Shown: piece by piece, positions 47,901 through 62,197 of the stretch | Numbering within the stretch: position 1 is the stretch's first letter | Layout: the number at the start of each line of letters is the position of its first letter | Source of the DNA: Atriophallophorus winterbourni | Taxonomy: Eukaryota > Platyhelminthes > Trematoda > Plagiorchiida > Microphallidae | Direction: 5' to 3' | NCBI GenBank assembly: GCA_013407085.1 | Contig: JACCGJ010014899.1 | Location: forward strand, 124,001 to 188,000 | Length of the DNA stretch: 64,000 nt | The notes under the pieces: model-generated | What the model saw: the letters and a program-made list of their open reading frames with translations, nothing else | Database searches by the model: none | What the model was told of the DNA's origin: nothing | Position numbers and translations under genes: made by a program

Positions 47901-50900
47901 TCACCCCACGGATTGAATTATGTTTTCTGAATAAGTGTAAGCCTTACGAACTGAGCTCAACATTCCTAGGTAAATCTGACACATATCCAAGCACAGAATA
48001 ACTCAGTAAAACTTTCAGAAACGAAGGAAGATATACTAACATGGTTGACGTAGCAAGCCAATACAACCGTAGTTTCCAGCTTTAGATTTATCCACCGTCG
48101 TTTTATCATTCCAGTGTTTGAGAACCTATGCCTTTGAGAATATTAACGTTGATCTGATACTAATGAGTAGTTGAAACAATTATTTTTAACCCCATATGGA
48201 GAGCGTTCGAAAGTATAATGATCTGGCCTGGTCGCCTTCAAACCACAATTAAAATATCATTATTTTTCTAATCGAAAACTTATTAATTCCAATCCGTCAC
48301 ATAGTTTTTATTTAAAAAGAGGATTCGTTGAATATGCAAGATAATGTTTGTGGGTTTTAAAATCATGAATATAGCAAGCATCACTCAATAACGGCCGGTT
48401 AATTGATCTTTGTATCCGTGCACAGTAAACAGAATATTCGATTCGTTGTGGGAATTACAAAAGATTGACGTGCTATGAATTTATGAGAAAAAACATACGA
48501 AATTCTGCTCGAGTGATTTGCACGAGGTACGTATTTCGTAAGGCGGCTTCGTGTTGGATTTCAATTTTTTAGAGTTGAACGCCTGTATGCAGTGCATTCA
48601 GTTCAACCATTACGTAGGTGCATGTCACCCTGGACGTCTCTAGAATGGGTTAATCATACTCGTTGATTTACACAACTGTGTGAATATATCACTGAGCAAT
48701 TCGTTCAAGGCACAGAATATCAGCATGTACATACTAATCCTTGATAGATCTAGCAAAGCCTCCCCTCGTGGGTTAAGAAATCGCAAGCCTAAATACGGGC
48801 AAAGCGCCGCATAGTTAGAGACTGTGTGGGCCAAGATGCTGCAAGGTTGTGCAAGAAGTTAAATACAATCCCAATGGGATAACTTTCGCGATATCCCAAG
48901 CATGGTCGGCAAAAAAACATCCATGTGGATAAATCAATAACAAGACTAAGAAAACACAGCACGTGAAAAAACATTAACCGAACGAATTCACGATCGTATC
49001 TCAGTCTGATCATGAAGTTTGATCAATATTGGCATTGTTTAATGTGGAACCATGCTAAACTAATTGATGCAAACGGATTATTCGGGAAACCTAAAAGTTG
49101 ATTCTGCAAGAAAATCCAAATGTCTAGTGATCAATGTGATATTGATGAGAAAAATGAAAGGCAGTGGGCGATGCAAATTAGATAAAAGCGACAATGAATG
49201 AAGGAACAAAACGTTAAGAAAAACCCACGATCGTTCACATTAGGTTATTTCTCATCTTTGATCGAGGGCCCATACTCGAGCTACCTAAACACGAATCACG
49301 CCGTTGAATTAAGCGCTTCATATCGGCGGTGTGAGTAGGTTTCGAGTGTATATCAGAACACTTTAAACTTTTCCAAATTCTTCATAATTAATCTTAATCA
49401 TTTTTGAATTAACTTGTGGTAAGTTAGGCATTCGAAACCGACAAATTTGCTAGTACACACGAAAGCGTCAAATATCTTCAATCGTGCGTCCACCTAATGC
49501 ATCCATTGAGGTATATTTAACTACAAAATCCTTTAATCGCTTTTTTAATTCACAAGTACATTCATTTTACACTTTACTGCGTCAGAACTTAGGAATGGTG
49601 AACTGTGGCAGATTCAGTAGAGGTGAACTTTGTATTAAAAAAGTGTCATCAGCCCATATGATGACCCGTATCTTTAACGGTTCTACCTCGTTGTGACAAG
49701 AGTTCATCGCGTGCTGGTACCAACATTAGCTTCGCAACAAGACTGACCAGAGCGCAAACAGGTTGTCCTCAAACGCCACATATTGTGGTTGGCTTATCAA
49801 TCACAACGGCTTTGTTCGAAGCTTGTTTTAATACCAACACAAGAACAGTGTGGACAGTTATTTGTGGGCACATGAAAGATGGTAACTTAAAGTGTATATA
49901 GCAGCGAGATAAATGTATTACTTTCTTTGATATTGTAACTCTGGGTAAAGCTTTACTTAAAGTATTCGGTTTGTAATGTGTGATATGATTAATAAAATGG
50001 CTTCAAGAAACCAACAAAACACGAGAATAATTGGACGAAAAGTACAAAATCGAGCGTTGTATAGGTTTTATTACATGGCTATAGAAACCTACATATGCGA
50101 AACAACTGATTCTTGCTGCTGTGTCGCACATTCGTGAACAGAGCAAAACCAGCGCAGCTGAAGATCTTAAGACAAAACCGGAAAACCAGTAGGACAGCCA
50201 AGTGATGGTGTAGTGAACTACTTTCGTTTTGTATCTTCGTATTTTGTACATAAAAGATTTGGACTGGTATAGTTATTCGTTTTTTGGGTCTTCTATGCTT
50301 CATTCGAATTAATGCTCGTAAAATACACTTTTTTGGTGGTTAATATAATTTCGAAACCTCGGACTTAGTCTGCTTCCGTGGTTGCGGAGTTTGTGTGCGT
50401 CGCTTCCTGCGGGAATTGTGATTAACGGATCCTCTTGGATTTTCCAGTGTGAATTATCTTGCTATCGTTGGACTTCACTGGATCTTTCGTTGGACATTTG
50501 CTCTTTTGGTCTCTTAGTGAGTTCATTCCATTTTTGTTGTATTTTGTGTAGTGCAGACTTATTTTTGGTCCACTAAAATGGCATATCGCATGTTACGGCT
50601 CAACCAGGCGTGTGAATTCTTACATGCACCATACCATATGCAACTATTTGAACATTCAACATAAATAAACACACAAATGGCAATTAAGCACAGGAGATTT
50701 TTACATTTATTTGTGTCGAAATTCGAGCATTTCTTTCGGACAATATCGCTGTATTTCGTGGCTAGATCACAGCGAGACCAAAACAATTGTTTATCGATCG
50801 ATTTTCACCGAGTGGACAGATAACGCACATAGCCCCAAGGTCGAAACAAGGTTCACACACTGAATGAGTGGATGCTGGCCGGATTTAAATGTATCCGTCT

Positions 50901-53900
50901 ACTTTTGATAGCCACACGTAAAAGTTTGTTGGCCGTGGGCTTGGTTGAAACAGCTAACGTTACAGAATGTTGAATAAATGTGACAAGTTTTGATGTTTCA
51001 AATTTTTAAAATATCGACATGCAATACTTTTGTTATCAATGATTGTCCTCTGTCACATTAACATATGTGTATTTGAGGCATTAGTATTATTACTGCTGTT
51101 AGTACACTGTCATTCCTACGATAAATCTCACTACGTGGTGATCTCTGTCTTGTTTCTCAGTCAAGCTCCTACTTGAAGATGCATGAGTTAGGATGCAACG
51201 CTTAGTTTATTCCGCTGTGCAACTTATTGCTATCTGTGTAGCCAAAACTTGCTACGTTTAATATGAACTATTCTGTTTACGTGGGTATGGTTTTGACGTG
51301 ATTGATCCAGCTTCGAAAGCACTTCATTTCGTAATTCAACGTTGGGTTGCTAAATAAATGGAGCCTTAGAGAGCATACGAAAATCCATTCTATTTCTTCA
51401 GACCAGAAGCTGACTATTTCCTCAGCCTAGGGACCCAGGACAGCAAAAATGTTTTCCTACATAGGGCTCTAATCAGCGTGTCTACGGCGCTTGAAGAGAC
51501 ATCTAGTCGGTCCAAGCACGGGTCGGTGAGGTGGCTGGCGAAATTGTATGCCTTGTGGAAACCATAGCAACTCAAATTCTGATTAGGGTGGAAATTCGCA
51601 AATGAAATTGATTTGACTGGCGGGTCACTTCGATACCTAACCCGATTGGCCGGATTTCGACGGATAAAATCGCAACAAGCTGTCTGTTATGTGAATAAAT
51701 CAATTTTAGGCAAATCGGACTTTGGTCATGAATCTCGCTGAGAAAATTATGCAAGCGGACAATATTTCGACAGATACGATCGCCTTCTGAGATCAAAATG
51801 TCATGGGATACTTAAGATCGATCAAATTCTTTGGAGGAAATCTATTTGAAGTGACAGCTAAAGAATTTCAAGTGCTTATTGAATCTGATATTTGGTCGGG
51901 TAACGTATCGCTATTTAATTGTGTAAAAGAGGCCATCAAACGATCGACTTGATGTTTCAAAACAGCTACTAATAAAGGGGGGATAACCCAGAAAAAGCAA
52001 GCAGCTTGCGGTAATAATCAAAGATTGATGTGTCCAAAATGTTAAAACACTGCATTAAATAATTACTGTGCACCGGATAAATTGAAAATGTCGAGTGTTA
52101 GATCATGCACTGATGGATGGATGGATGGATGGATGGATGGATGGATGGATGGATGGATGGATGGATGGATGGATGGATGGATGGATGGATGGATGGATGG
52201 GTTGGTTGATTGATTGATAGATTGATACATGGATGGAAGGGTGGATGGATGGTTGGTTGAATTGACTTAATATTATTCAATAATAATCAATAAAACTCAT
52301 CAACATACCATCATCCACTCCACGTAGATTGCGAACAAATTCCTCTCGAGTCATTTTGGAACGCGGGCGGATGTTTGGACTATACATGTCCGTGTGCAAC
52401 ATGACAATCGCATAGGCAAGGACCATGACTGAATCTGGGTTGCGAAACTGCGCCTTTATACGAGATTTGTTTTCTTCAATGTAAGCGGCTTGAAATTCGG
52501 TCAACAGATGAACGATTTTCTGTGATTCACCCTTAGGTAATACAGTAAATAAAAGCTTTATTAAACTTCAACGGTATTAAGCAAAACTAGTTTGACAGCC
52601 ATGTGGTGCAAGCAGTAATACAAACCGCGACGTAATTTCACTTCTGCGTGATTCCTTACGATCAGATTTCATGGGTGTCTCAATTTTGACCTGACAGTAG
52701 GAAGAGTCCTTATTTCTGAGGTCAATTAAGCTAACAAATTATAATGGTTTACCAATCAATATTCAAACCGAATGCCGGAAGTGAAATGTCGTTGCGAAAC
52801 GCTCGTTAGCTTCGTAACTCTAACATGAAAAGAAAATGTACTACACACGATGCTGCGTTTTATTAGGTCAGAAGAGATATTCCAATACGAATTTGGCCTG
52901 TGATTCCAAGGCTTTGAATCCATCCATCATCACACAGAACGTCAGGGTAATAAATGCACAATAAATTATTGTAAACTTGAGTTTGGGTATTCCAAGTTCG
53001 ATAACAAGCAAATAGAATGTGTACACAATCTGTTTAGGTTAGTCAGACAACAGCTTCTGTTTCTTGAAGGACACGTGCGATAAGTAACGCCGTCTACCGT
53101 TGTTCACTGACCATAAAAAAAAACCAAACACGAAACTTCGTTTGAGATTTTAAGTTTAAGCTTAAGTCGTGTCTAAGAAATTCACATCTCTGACGGGAAA
53201 GTTGAAATGACACGCGTTCTTGGACAGTCTGTCTCGAAATCGTAGAATAAAAGCATGAACTATCGTTAGCCAATCGATACAGATATGGTTTAGAGCAGTG
53301 GTTCCCAAACGTTTTAATACCATGCACTCCTATAGAAAGACACAGAATATGCAGAGAAATTAGCAGATAATGACAACACTTAATACAAGACGAAAAACTG
53401 GGAAAGCATCTTGCACCCCGGTAGGAAAACCCTGGTTTAGAGGTACACCTATGCGCACTTCATAATGGTGTTTAAGTCTGTGTCTAAATCGCTACTCCAC
53501 AAAGTTGCGATGCTGCCGATGAAAAGTGAGTTCATCCAGAAGTTAGACGAGGCGTGCAGATCACGGATACCCAATGGCTTAATCTAATTCAAATTGAACG
53601 TAGTAAAATACTCGTAGATAACGGAAAAAGCTTGCTGCGACATGGATTCAATGCCTTAGGACGAAGACGTGTCTGAACGAATAAATAGAATCTTAAATAA
53701 TGTTGATATATGGGTAATGTATAAAAGAGGTCGAACGCTCCGATCATTATTAATGCATCTCAAGGATAAGACAACAGGCTGCGTGAAGAACTTAGTACGA
53801 AATCAACTACAATGCTTGCTCAGGAGTTTATAACGCACAAACATGTAAAGAATTCAGTACTAGGATAAAAGGACATAGAAATCAGAAAGCATCCCAGCAA

Positions 53901-56900
53901 TTCCAGTGAATATCAAACAAGAATTCCGGATTCAGCTCTAGCTGAACACGTTCTAAGTACTATCATAGCGTGGACCTTGAGGTAAAAACTTATGTGGAAC
54001 ACGCTGATGCGGTTGACACAACAAAGGTGAGTAGGCATGCGGTCTTTAAGTTTGATGGAACTGACCACCACCATCTAGCGTTTGGTTATCCCATGGATAA
54101 ACGCCTATGTCCCCCAGCAAGCAGCGAACATTGATTGCACCTGCGCACAGCCAAAACAATTAAAGGATTACACACTCAACTGACCTAAATCTAGTCTGTT
54201 TATTTAGAAGATCGATATGAAAGAATTCTTTTATTCACTAGTTTCAGCCCTTTCATTGCGAAAAATCACCGTGTTAGCTGTACACAGATAAATAGGTAAC
54301 CCAACGTCATAGAGGAACTCAGCAAAACGAGAATTCCAAGGGAAGCTAATTTCCAAGAGTGAAATTTTCGCAGTTTTCGCTGTGCACACATCCCGTTGCG
54401 TTCACGTAGAGAATCGCCCTTTGGGGCTATCGTTATTCTCAAACGTGACGTAGTAGGATCATGTGAAAAGCGATGGTGCCAGATGTGGTGGACAAGCATA
54501 CACCAATGTTCGTTAACTGTAAATATTCCACCAAAAACTTGCATTTGTAAATTGGGCATTGTGTGATCACCGAGTAACTGTTCGAAACTAAATTATCAGC
54601 AACTTCAACTCCAGAGTTATACACACATGTGTATTCGTTCGGTGCATCTGCACTACATACATAAAATCGTGTCAAATTGATCCGCAACCAGTAATGAGGT
54701 GCATGTAAAAACACGCCGGATTCTCGCTGCTATTACTCTGTCTAGGACTTGAAATCCCGACAGCGAGTTAGATCACATGCAGTCTATTACTGTGCGGCAC
54801 CTTCTCAGAATCGAAGCTTGTGATTTCATGCATACGTACCAGAGTCGTACAGCATGGAGATCTCGTGTTAGCAGCGACAAGTAGCGGAAAACATTATCCG
54901 ACGCAGTAATGGCACGTCGTAAACTATTTTCGACAGATTCTGTTATCTTCATCTTTATAGCCGAAATAAATTCACGGATAAGATTGATTACTTACCGGGG
55001 TCCGGAAGCAACTCAGCAAAGCTCGAAGAGCTACGTCCACTTCTTGTTCACGAAAATCCAATTCTCTCATAAACTGGCTGCATGATTACAAAATAAAAAT
55101 TGCATCAAGAAACAATTAATACCGCTTAAATTCTAAATAAGCTTCAAACATTTGCTTCCAGGATTCTCTCTACAGAGTGCGCTGCATAGGATAAATTTAA
55201 TTAAAAATTCATAGAAGCCTAGTATCAATGAATCCTAATGGTTTTACAAACTGGATATTAGATTCCCGAGCCCAGAATGTGAGTCTGGGGTGTAAAGCTG
55301 ATCTTACCTAATCGTACATCTCCTTCTCCGTGCCAGTTCATCATATTTCGCAACCTTTGACTGATGACTACTTCAAGCAGCGTGATCTTGTCCGTTTCAG
55401 GGTTTCCATCGATTATTTCTCGTTGGAACACCCATATACGCTCTTCGAACATAAAGCTAGTGTGAAGGTCACTTCATCTCTGCCAGGGGTGCAATTGTGC
55501 TGAGCATGTGACCTTCACAGGTCACGTGGTCCCGAAATAATGTCATCCGTAGTATGCTTCAGCAGACGAACAACCACAGTCTCACTGAGTACTGGTCTAT
55601 TTGCTCAGATCAGTTTAAGTGGCTATATGCCGTTGATCAGCCTATGCTACACTGTAGTTTAATCAATGCATGTGATGATTGTACTGCGAAAGATTTCGCG
55701 CGTTTTGCAATGAATATTGAAATGTCCACTTACACCAGGTTGAAAGACGTCGCTTCTGTACATTCGATTAACTGGCTTACATCAACTGTGTGCGAAGTCT
55801 TTTCGGTGTCAATCAAATTTAGTAGTGGCCTCTAACTTTAAATTTGTTTAGATTAAACGTGGTTCATATTCATTTCGACTTTAACAGTTAAAATTATCGC
55901 ACATAATAACATCGATGGGCCTAATAGGTCCCATGATTAACCGGCTAGGCCAGCCAGAGGGTACAAACAGCGAATGGAGACAGATATTGGTCAGCGATTC
56001 ACGATGTTTTCGTTCTAACATGAACCAGCCGGTCCGATTGTCAATTACAACAGACAGACAAAGGAAAACACACAAAAAATGATCAACCACAATCAATCAA
56101 AAGCTGAATTGGTCCCACTGAACAGATCGGATAGCTTTGAATGTAAATCACGACAAATGGTGTGGGGTGATTAGGTCGGTCAGATTGGGGTGTTTTATCA
56201 GCGAAACGTTGATTTATGAACCCATGCGATAAGCAATAAAGATTCACATGTGTGAGAGTTGTTTCGAGATTGAGAATGTGAGAACGAATGGCGATAAAAC
56301 GGATCAACATTTTTACTCCCCCTCTGTAAGTCTAATTTTCACTCCTGTCATGCGCAAATGGTGAGAACAAGAGTTGGGAAAAATTATCATGATTCGTTCG
56401 GAAAAAACGTGTAGATTTACCGAGTAGTAGCGATAGCGAGTTCGTCTTTCAGGTTTCCCAGGTAATCCCCAATAGCCACTCGACTTAATCCTTTTCGGGT
56501 GAGCAAGAAATGTGCGATCGATTCTGGTGTACGGTCCAAGAAGTTGCATCGGATGAGAAATTCGACGCCTTTATGAGAACACCTATGAATGCAAACGTGG
56601 ATATTGTCACGTATAATTTAAACGAAATATGTGTTCAAAAATCCGTCGCTGTTGAATTAACGCTATAAAGAATTAAGGAAATTTGATAAACGATTTATAT
56701 TAAGTAATTAATCGTGAAGTTTGGATTGATAACGACAAAATGGTGAATTTTGGTACTAGAAACGGTCATCTCACTTCAGTGGTTCTTACAAGAAGACAGA
56801 ATAACTAGAGATCGAAGTCAAGTTAAAATTAAAGTTGAAATAGTCCCGGCAATTTCAAATAGCAATAGGCCAAGATAGCTGGACATTACTAAGTAAGTGT

Positions 56901-59900
56901 ATTTGATGCACATGCGAAACAGGTTAACGCATGCAGGTGGATGTATTCAAAGGTCGTACGCGATAATATCAAACGGACAACTGGTAATGTGTATGGGTCA
57001 CTCAGTTTGTTCATAGCTCGAAAATCATCCGTTATTATTTCCACCGAGGCATTTTCGACCATTTATGCGATATCAAGGTTCATGCCGTGGTTTATTGTTA
57101 CGTACTTTGTTGAATATGCATTATAGATTAAATATTGATCTTATTCGTCCCTTTGGTGCTTTCTGAGATTCTTTTAATCCTGTGCGGTCATGGAGAAACT
57201 CAGCGTAAACACGGTAAATGGGCATCGGTCAGTTAATCCTGAGTTAAATTTAGCAAACTTATGCTTTATAGTACATTGGTACGCTTTTGATCAACCAAAG
57301 CTAAACTCCGACCTGAAGACAGAAACTGAAAATCAAACAACAATTAGATAGACATAAGTCTCACTCAACCTTATGCTACTGTCTCCACCCGATGACGACA
57401 AACAACCGGAAACCAGCTGTGGAATGTAAGTACTGGGGATGTGAGCAACATAAAACATAGACGGATCCTGATCCTACTATCCCTATCTGATGAGTGAAAA
57501 TATCACGAAACCGGTCGTGGGGTGTGTGACAGAAATGTTTTTTTTTATAGACGGAAGTCGTTCTGAAAGACGAAGGCCGTGAGAGAATGAACAAAACATT
57601 GAGAATAATTAGTGATTCACCGGTCAAATTTATATTGAACGTTTTCACATTGGATAGGTTGCAGTTAACTGGGTAATATCAGGAAGAAATTTGCAGGATT
57701 GAAACACGATAAAATGTATGTATCGATAGAATAGCGGCCAACACTTGTATCATTCAAACGAGTAGTTCATGATGGAAAAAGTCTGGAAAAGGTATTCTGC
57801 CTAAATACCTCGCCATACACTCGTGTAAAATAGACGATGCTACAACGGTGACGAATATTTACTCTTTCTAGAGGGTTAAATCCTGTCAAAAACGGACCAT
57901 TTCGTACTGAATAAAAAGCAGATAGACATCGGTCCTGTTACCCCGAGTGGCTTGATATGAAAATAAATCGTTTCAAGTCATTTGACAGAAAAAAACATAC
58001 TTATTAAATATGTTGAGTCCAATTCGGTAGAGACGCTTTCGTTTCTTTTCCAAATAGCACAGTTGTCGTTTGGTTTGCTGAGCTATTGTCAAATGTGGGA
58101 AATTCACAGTTTGCACGCAACCCGGGATACGGGAAACTTGATCTGGATGCCGATGATCGAAATGTCCCCGTATTGGCAATGGCTCAATGGTCGCTCGAAA
58201 GTTCCGATTAGAGTGCTGACTAGGATTGTTGGGAATCGCTAGATAAAGCGGTTTGGTATTCGCGTGGGAAGTATTGAAACTATTAGACGGACAACACTGC
58301 GAGGATGCTCTGGTGAAAGTCCGTTCCGACAGGGTTTGATTGTTTCGAGCAAGGCAATGGTGCTTTGGTTGGTAAAATTGCGACATTGACGTTGGTTGCG
58401 CAAGTACCAAGGTTTTCGATGGATGGAGTTTTGTGCAATGACAAAATCCGTTCCGCTTTACCGAGACACGATCCCGATTGATGGCTCTATCATGTTTCGC
58501 GTCGAGCATTGCGGAGGGGATCAAGACAGTTTGTTTATCGGAACATACGTAATGGCCTGCGGAGACTAAATTGCTAGGGCATAATTTGATTGTTTGTGGA
58601 GATGCTTTCTTCAAGAGTACTGGGGAAGAAAAGTTATCGAAGGATTTCACGGGACTCCTAGACACGCAAGTGATAGGAGCCAGTGAGATGTGTGATTGGA
58701 TGCAATTCACCTCGTTAGAAACATTGATAAACTTCTGAGGTTCGTTATGAGTGTGAGAATCACAAGTTGAACGGGACAAAAGATAATTCTGCGCATCAAC
58801 ACTGGAGCCTTTTTCTATACCACATATAGCAGACTGATTCAAACAAGGCGGCGGATGAACGGAAAGTATCTCTGAACGTAAACTCCCGGAAGATGTGTTG
58901 GACGAATCAAAAGTGTGTTCCGAAAATGAAGAAGGAGTAAACCCAGAATCGTTAGATGTGCATTCAGATGAGGTGGGCCGGAGATTTTCAGATTCAAGTG
59001 GGAAAGTGCAAGCCGCTTGTTCGGTAGCTGCTTTTAAAGCCCAATCCACGTACGCCTGCTCGATAACAAGATCTTCCAAACTCTCAGACGGACGAAGAGT
59101 GGATTGTTCTGAGCTAGAAGATAAAAGCGAAGGTTCCGGGAAGATATTCTTCATACGAGTACGTTCATGGTTTCTGTTCGTGCAACATTCCAGACGGATT
59201 TTCGCATATTCGCATCGAAGGCGATACTCTCGATACGCTTTTTGGATTGTACGAGCAGCTCTTTGCGCGCGGATACGACCACCATAGCATCGTTCGATAA
59301 ATTCAATTTCTTTTTCACGCAAATCTTCACTCAACTCATAACTGATATTGCCCAAACCAGACCGTCTGTTCCCCAGGCTTGCGCATCCATTTTGGGAATC
59401 CGACCAATAAGGGTAGTCAAAATAACGTGAACAAAAACCTCCAGTTTCTCCCACTAACTTGCTGCGTTTCTCAGGTGTTTGGTTGCATGGTCTGGAATGG
59501 CATTGAGGATGTTGACTGGATTTTTCAGAACTGTCGTCGGCTGAAGGAGGCAGACGACGTGGGGTGTGCTTGTTCATTGATGAAACCGAAGGGTAACCTA
59601 CACACAGTGCATCTGTTTCGCGAGGTTTTTCGAGCATGCTGTGTAAAGAAATAAGTGATCGTTAAATTAAAGTGCAAAGCTTTATTTCAACCTGGGTGAA
59701 AATTTTGAAAGCCGTGCCAGCGTTAAACAAGAGACTAACATATGGAGCTAAAACCACCGAATGAGTTTGGTTGTTCGTGCAAAATTACTCAGATGAAACT
59801 GGGTAGCTTTTCCAACATGTAAGTAATTAATCAACACTTGTACCCCGAAAAATGATCACTGTGAATGAGAAGGATTGTGAGGTGCGTTTTCGATCTATCT

Positions 59901-62197
59901 GACTAACCTCATAGTGTTATTTCTCATTGTTTCAGTACCCAAGTGACAGACAGGAATTCCCTAGCATGAGGGTATATATGATGAGGGAGTGCAACGATAT
60001 AGTCATAAGACACGGGATGAGTGAGGTCTTCAGATGCTAGCAACAAGAGACGATGATCTAAAAGACAATTGGTTGTACATGATTGTGTCATCATCATGTA
60101 TGCGCGGTAATAACTAGACTTCGTATTCTGGAGTCAAGCACTATCATTGCCAGCTCGAGTTAAATAAGAATGAGAGCTTAAACAGACAAAAGTAGCTGGG
60201 TTTCTCACTGAAAATTGATCAACGCAGATCTTCAGTACACCGCTGGGCAATCTGCTGTTGATTTGTCCTCAAGATACTCTAATTACGAGCAAAGCCTCCT
60301 GTTTCTTTTAATAGTTACTCGCATACATGTCTTTTTCAAGATACTACTTGACTCTTGGCCCATTTAAAGTGTAAGCGTACGTTACTTCGTCAGGGTTAAT
60401 GATATTTTATCCAGTTGAATTGGTGTTTTATAAAGATTGGGCGAGGCCATGACACGATCCGACGCTCAAATTCAACAACCCATTTTTAAATCGTTGGCAT
60501 CACAACAGCTGTAAAATTTCGATTAGCAGTGACCTGGGATAAACATGAGTGTGCATGATCCAAGGTAAGCGCACGGTTTAGACATGCAGACAACAGATCG
60601 AATGACCTTGACCGTATCAGAACATCACCCAAAACTTTTATGTCATATCGACAAAAGTGTTGATCGAAATGGCCTAGACTGTGTCATGTTCTGTTCCCGC
60701 AACATTATAGGTAAAATAAATAAATAACAAATGAATGAATCGTGAATTCGTTTCGTACCAACAATCAAGGCCAGTCAAAGGTTCTTTGACAGACTACTTG
60801 GAAAGCATGCCTCAAACACTCGAATGGGCCAGTTTATGGAATCTTCAAATCCCCTTACACTTTTTGGCTTCTGGTTGGTTGCCTTTATCAGTTGAAGACA
60901 GCAAGATTCAGTTCAGTTAGTCAGGCACATTTCTAATGAAATTCAATAAATTGAGTCGAAATTCGAACCAGATGTGACCTGGGTGGAAGTACGTTGATAG
61001 AATGAAAAGCGAGAATGTGACACACGAATTAACGCAAAATTACCGGAAGATTTTGGATGAGGATTGACCACGAAATGCCAGTCAATGGACCGCCTCTTTA
61101 TTTGATTAAGTGTCGACATGTGTTTGGTTCTCAATAATAACTCGCTTTTGAAAATGAACTAGCTCACAAGTTGTGAGAGTATTTCATGCTGAACATTAAA
61201 GCACTTTAGCGTTTAAAGGGTAAACTGTCAATACCCCGTAGGCATCGGTGAAAATCATCTACAAAAATTCTTCGCACTAGAAATTTAGTTGCTGCCTCGG
61301 AATAAATCCAGATTTTTTTAAAATCATATCATTGTAAGCAAGAATGTGAGTGAGCTCAACAAAGACTGCGAGCAACGGATTTCAGTTTAAAATAAACAAA
61401 ATCGCTGGAATCGAACCTATTCAATAAAAAACGCTTTGCCGTAACCATGACGAAAACCGTAATTTTAAAAGTAAAAATGCAAGCCTGGAAATTTAACGCC
61501 TCTAAATACAATGTTTTTTCGTGTCCTCGCCTGACTACTTTTAGTGGGGATTTTGGCCGATCAATGATAAAAGAGAAATGTTACATCCCATTGAAATGTG
61601 ATGTTGCATGGAAATATTGATACGTAGTACCCAGTCAAGTGATATGATGCGAAATCGGGGTTACTGCCGTTCTATAAAATCCAAGTGTTCGTCGATAGTC
61701 ACTGTGTAGCAACCTCAACGTAAGCAACACGATTGTGTTTATTGTTGGAATGTCGAGAACTGATTTCATCGATGGGCTGAGCTTGGATTTCCTCAAGTAA
61801 ATCCTGAGTCGAAACGCATTGGTATGTTCAAGCAAGGACAATTTCTCGTACATAAAAATGCACCAGGTCTACGTAGACGTACCTTGCCAAAAGTTCTCTT
61901 GTGCCATAACCAATCAAGGAAACGCACATTGGTAAAAAAACTATTTGACTTAGTGTGTGGTTAAAATAACGTTATTATTATCGTTAACGATGCCAATAAC
62001 GAGTCTGCCAAAACGTGTTCAAATAATCAATAAAATGGACGCATGGAAAACATGTCTAAACGTGTCAAAACAACTTACTTGCTCTCGTTGGACATTTTTA
62101 ATCTTCCTGCAATGTAACTGTCCTGTGAAGTAGAACGACATTTCGAATTGCCCCCATAATGCGTCCGATGACTAGCTGGAGCAGTCTGGGCGAACAT
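44198..62197 (-). CDS. IQSEC: IQSEC/BRAG-family Arf guanine-nucleotide exchange factor
   Basis: This family activates Arf GTPases, chiefly Arf6, at the plasma membrane and synapses. Exons, 5' to 3': 62197-62079, 59638-58001, 56582-56421, 55077-54996, 52531-52309, 46733-46549, 44944-44198. Phases agree at every junction and the total is 3156 bases, or 1051 residues. The IQ motif ([15 protein letters not shown], about residues 166-180) follows [15 protein letters not shown], a segment diagnostic of IQSEC. A Ser-rich, low-complexity linker leads to Sec7 (about 570-765), marked by [43 protein letters not shown] and [11 protein letters not shown]. The PH domain follows (about 770-900: [37 protein letters not shown]). 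The tail is Ser-rich and ends SGPSR. Exon 1 is the least certain part: its residues are not conserved, but the ATG context (GGACCATG), donor and phase all fit. Confidence 0.95.
46226..46505 (-). repeat. E-family repeat, 5' half, beside an IQSEC splice donor
   Basis: On the minus strand it reads the E head (TTACTTTTGTGCGACTATCT) through CGGGTATCCCACACTG. Its head begins 43 bases downstream, in transcript terms, of the IQSEC exon ending at 46549, in the same orientation as the gene. Confidence 0.85.
46995..47325 (+). mobile_element. RTE 3' untranslated region only, GATGATG-tailed subfamily
   Basis: It matches the 3' end of the copy at 38870-39205 block by block and carries no coding sequence, so it is an extreme 5' truncation. 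It ends GATGATGGTGATGAATG and lies antisense in IQSEC intron 5. Confidence 0.82.
48785..48860 (-). repeat. S-family repeat, worn 3' fragment
   Basis: GGGCAAAGCGCCGCATAGTT and GGCCAAGATGCTGCAAGGTT remain recognisable. The tail is gone. Confidence 0.5.
52112..52200. repeat. (GGAT)n microsatellite
   Basis: About 22 perfect GATG-type tetranucleotide units are followed by a diverged stretch to about 52258 (GGTTGGTTGATTGATTGATA). The array begins 109 bases inside the IQSEC intron from the donor at 52308. Confidence 0.95.
54640..54840 (+). repeat. S-family repeat, old full-length copy
   Basis: Blocks TCGTGTCAAATTGATCCGCA, ATGCAGTCTATTACTGTGCG and TTGTGATTTCATGCATACG mark the unit at reduced identity. 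It is antisense in IQSEC intron 4 (52532-54995), which otherwise shows nothing recognisable. Confidence 0.6.
55308..55456 (-). CDS. Unassigned exon-like ORF inside IQSEC intron 3
   Basis: This open stretch encodes [17 protein letters not shown] and ends [16 protein letters not shown]. An acceptor (CACACTAG) and a strong donor (GTAAGA) bound it. It sits between the Sec7 exons ending at 56421 and starting at 55077. Those two join in phase and without any gap relative to insect and human IQSEC, so it is not needed. Its 149 bases are not a multiple of three, so inclusion would shift the frame and give an early stop. It could be a poison exon, a fragment of another gene, or chance. The product is not recognised. 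Confidence 0.25.
58001..59638 (-). CDS. IQSEC: IQSEC exon 2: IQ motif and linker
   Basis: This is the largest exon of the gene (1638 bases). It begins one base before CTC/GAA codons after the acceptor TTTACACAG and ends at a GTATGT donor. It carries the calmodulin-binding IQ motif, a long Ser/Thr/Asn-rich linker without recognisable domains, and the first Sec7 residues ([14 protein letters not shown]). Its last two bases, AA, combine with the first G of the next exon to make the Lys of the family motif FNK. Confidence 0.95.
59639..62078. other. IQSEC intron 1
   Basis: I see no repeat-family member, tandem array or coding signature in this 2.4-kb intron. It is the cleanest long stretch of the window. 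Confidence 0.6.

Larger units (their letters stand above)
46734..52308. other. IQSEC intron 5
   Basis: The largest IQSEC intron (5.6 kb) holds an RTE 3' end (46995-47325), a worn S copy (48785-48860) and a GGAT array next to its 5' end. No other structure was seen in 49.0-52.0 kb. Confidence 0.7.

Noticed and set aside
52098..52280. Repetitive His-Pro-Ser-Ile ORF
   Set aside because: Translation of the GGAT tetranucleotide array.
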